Source: Cryomorpha sp963836915 (GTDB lineage: Bacteria > Bacteroidota > Bacteroidia > Flavobacteriales_D > Cryomorphaceae). Taken from it: a stretch of 64,000 nucleotides of DNA. Positions within the stretch are counted from its first letter, which is position 1, and each line of letters starts with the position of its first letter. The notes beneath the pieces are model-generated. The model saw only the letters and a program-made list of their open reading frames with translations. It ran no database searches and had not been told where the DNA came from. The position numbers and the translations under genes are program-made. The stretch spans positions 3,100,001-3,164,000 of the forward strand of contig CAWILH010000002.1 in NCBI GenBank assembly GCA_963836915.1, given 5' to 3'. Shown here piece after piece: positions 62,741 to 64,000 of this stretch.

Positions 62741-62855
62741 GCCCATGGTGGGCGCCAAGACCTACCAAGCGCTTTGCAACCTTGGGGTAAAACGCATCGA
62801 AACCGTTCAAGAAATGCCCCTCGATATGATGGAGCGCGTATTGGGAAAGCAGGGC
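62741..62855 (+). pseudogene. dinB: DNA polymerase IV (dinB) helix-hairpin-helix fragment
   Basis: A short dinB piece reading PMVGAKTYQALCNLGV, KRIETVQEMP and LDMMERVLGKQG, the helix-hairpin-helix segment that immediately precedes the C-terminal fragment at 60812-61394. It ends inside the right direct repeat, after which the sequence becomes MFS (GPYTLPYVGE...). Nothing recognisable as dinB lies upstream of about 62738. The catalytic N-terminus is therefore missing, as in a 5'-truncated gene carried by the insert. Confidence 0.85.
62830..62855 (+). repeat. Right 26-bp direct repeat of the insert
   Basis: TGGAGCGCGTATTGGGAAA, then G, then CAGGGC. Matches 60811-60836 except for one base (G for A at position 20). 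Confidence 0.9.
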
Positions 62856-63595
62856 CTTATACCCTTCCTTATGTTGGGGAGACAGATGGTTTTGATGCGG
62901 CTTTTTATATCGCTTCAGCGGCAGCATTGCTGAGTGTGTTTCTGGTAGCGGCTCTCGTACACGATCCGGACAGCATAAAGCCGTCTCGCAAATCTATAGC
63001 TTTCAAAATGCTCAAGCGGGAAGGGTCAAAAAAGCTAGATCCGGTCTTCGCACTCGGATTGGCCACTTTTATAATGAGCATGGGTTTTTCTTTTCTCGCT
63101 CCTATCGAGACACAGACCAACGAGCGGCTCGATCAGGGTGCCTTCTTGTTTTCAGTAGAATTTACAGCGCTTGTGGGTGCGCTTGCGCTAACCCAACCAA
63201 TAATCGGCCGGCTCAGTGATACTTATGGCCGGAAGGGATTTATCGTGGCAGGGCTTATCTGTCTGGCGCCGTTTACCCTAGCTCAAGGATTTTCTACCGA
63301 GCCTTGGCATATGATCACGGCTCGGGCGCTACAGGGAGTGAGCGCGGCAATGGTTTTTGCGCCCGCACTAGCGCTAGCTGGTGATTTGGCCAAGAAGGGT
63401 GAAGCTGGCTCGCAGCTTGCTGTTCTGACCATGGCATTTGGTATAGGAATCTCGACTGGTTCGTTGATTTCGGGGTATGCCGTAAGTTTTGGATACCTCG
63501 CTCCTTTCGCTATTGGTGCCGGCTTGGCGCTGGTTGGGGCGCTGGTGGTAGCCACTCAGGTATCAAAATATGAAGCAGCTACAGAAAAAAATTAG
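62849..63595 (+). pseudogene. MFS transporter, 3' half (split by 2-kb insert)
   Basis: The rest of the transporter that begins at 60323. It resumes as GPYTLPYVGETDGFDAAFYIASAAALLSVFLVAALV, followed by a cytoplasmic loop (HDPDSIKPSRKS) and the second six-helix bundle (FALGLATFIMSMGFSFLAP, VEFTALVGALALTQPIIGRLSDTYGRKGFIVAGLI, ARALQGVSAAMVFAPALALAGDLAKKG, ending in a last helix and KYEAATEKN). GRLSDTYGRKG is the second copy of the MFS loop motif. Its stop lies about 50 bp before the tRNA-Val gene. Confidence 0.88.
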
Positions 63596-63644
63596 AGAAG
63601 GCCTTGCGGAAAGGAATATTCAATTATATTTGCAGACCCAAATC

Positions 63645-63719
63645 GGGAGATTAGCTCAGCTGGTTCAGAGCACCTGCCTTACAAGCAGGGGGTCACTGGT
63701 TCGAACCCAGTATCTCCCA
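63645..63719 (+). tRNA. tRNA-Val (anticodon TAC)
   Basis: A full cloverleaf. The acceptor strand GGGAGAT pairs with ATCTCCC. The D arm is in GCTCAGCTGGTTCAGAGC. The anticodon stem CCTGC/GCAGG has loop CTTACAA, giving anticodon TAC (valine). The T arm is ACTGGTTCGAACCCAGT. The discriminator is A and no CCA is encoded. It lies 50 bp after the MFS stop. Confidence 0.97.
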
Positions 63720-63726
63720 CGAGTGG

Positions 63727-63757
63727 AAGCCTGCACGGATGTGTGGGCTTTTTTTAC
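63727..63757 (+). terminator. Terminator after tRNA-Val
   Basis: AAGCCTGCAC, loop GGAT, GTGTGGGCTT (10 pairs including two G-U) followed by a run of T's. The same element recurs after the degenerate copy, around 63939-63967. Confidence 0.7.
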
Positions 63758-63843
63758 GCCCGATACGCTGTTCAGTTTGCGGTGGCAAAATATTTGGTAT
63801 TTGAGAGCTTTCCTATAAATTTTCGCATTCCCGCGCACCGCGC

Positions 63844-63932
63844 CTATCAGCTTGGTTCAGAGCATCCCGATGATCTTAGTGAGTGCGCACGTATGTGTTG
63901 GGAAGGTCACTGGTTCGAACCCAGTATCTCCC
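63844..63932 (+). pseudogene. Degenerate tRNA-Val copy with replaced anticodon arm
   Basis: Starts CTATCAGCTTGGTTCAGAGC, close to the D-arm of the tRNA-Val at 63645, and ends with the T arm and acceptor 3' strand (GGTCACTGGTTCGAACCCAG then TATCTCCC, 63905-63932), identical to it. Between them the anticodon arm is replaced by about 38 bp (TCCCGATGATC...TGTTGGGA), and the 5' acceptor strand is absent. The downstream terminator is duplicated too. It cannot fold as a normal tRNA. Confidence 0.75.
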
Positions 63933-64000
63933 GCGAGTGCAAGCCTGCACCGAAGTGTGGGCTTTTTACGCCGGATATTCTGTATGATAGATCAAATTTT

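Larger units (their letters stand above)
60812..62848. mobile_element. Putative integrated 2019-bp circular element
   Basis: A segment inserted into an MFS gene, bounded by 26-bp near-perfect direct repeats (60811-60836 and 62830-62855; core TGGAGCGCGTATTGGGAAA). Removing one repeat plus the interior (2019 bp, divisible by 3) restores the MFS frame. Circularising the interior at the repeat restores the dinB frame across the junction. Contents: dinB C-terminus, lipoprotein, two-helix protein and a dinB helix-hairpin-helix piece. No recombinase, transposase or terminal inverted repeat is visible. The middle (61395-62735) is clearly more AT-rich than its surroundings. An assembly chimera remains possible. 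Confidence 0.6.

Noticed and set aside
60323..63595. Insertion sequence or composite transposon
   Set aside because: No transposase, no terminal inverted repeats, and the 26-bp direct repeats are far longer than ordinary target-site duplications.

Overview
This window reads as a chromosomal segment of a free-living member of the Bacteroidota. The evidence is several TonB-dependent receptors with CarboxypepD_reg-like N-termini, many secreted proteins with type IX secretion (T9SS) type A C-terminal tails, a gliding-motility-associated (CHU_C) C-terminal domain, a PorG-like gene in the conserved nadK-porG-uppS-bamA-ompH cluster, and recurrent promoter motifs of the Bacteroidota type (TTTG, about 19 bp, TAnnTTTG). 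No rRNA, CRISPR array or recognisable transposase is present.

Layout. 1-665: truncated secreted protein, minus strand. 745-1412: a degenerate tandem-repeat tract. 1432-5523: 2-oxoglutarate dehydrogenase E1/E2. 5668-9109: an M61 peptidase with a frameshift, a DinB_2-type protein and Nfu. 9156-12733: a likely metal-handling group (HYC_CC_PP-like protein, TonB receptor, HMA protein) ending in a gamma-carbonic anhydrase. 12757-21987: a nine-gene minus-strand envelope cluster (CBS protein, TamA/BamA-like, nadK, porG-like, uppS, bamA, two ompH/skp, murI). 22057-23571: pdxJ and an alpha/beta hydrolase, followed by a hairpin-dense gene-free stretch. 23947-30041: a secreted operon of lamin-tail protein, TonB receptor and phospholipase-D-type nuclease. 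30253-34421: a giant CHU_C surface protein. 34562-38743: translation genes rplM-rpsI, rpsB-tsf, pyrH and frr. 38797-39372: a glutamine amidotransferase. 39714-44739: a tandemly duplicated, mosaic array of T9SS surface proteins. 44806-60090: housekeeping and envelope genes (radical SAM/SPASM, MMPL/RND, rmlA, polyprenyl synthase, SDR39U1-type epimerase, gmhA, comM, secA, DUF2795, cobalamin adenosyltransferase, lolD, methyltransferase).

The most unusual part is 60323-63932. An MFS transporter gene is split by exactly 2019 bp. The insert is bounded by 26-bp near-perfect direct repeats and carries a circularly permuted, N-terminally truncated dinB (DNA polymerase IV) gene. It also carries two AT-rich genes: a lipoprotein with a glycine-zipper, bacteriocin-like C-terminus and a small two-helix membrane protein, each followed by a strong hairpin. 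Removing one repeat plus the insert restores the transporter frame, and closing the insert into a circle restores the dinB frame. This is what integration of a small circle would leave behind, although an assembly chimera is not excluded. Just downstream lie a tRNA-Val gene and a degenerate second copy of its 3' half.

Several genes (M61 peptidase, bamA, the CHU_C protein, lolD and the second T9SS paralog) carry one- or two-base frameshifts. Because bamA and lolD are normally indispensable, some of these are probably sequence errors, and gene-inactivation claims here should be read with that in mind.
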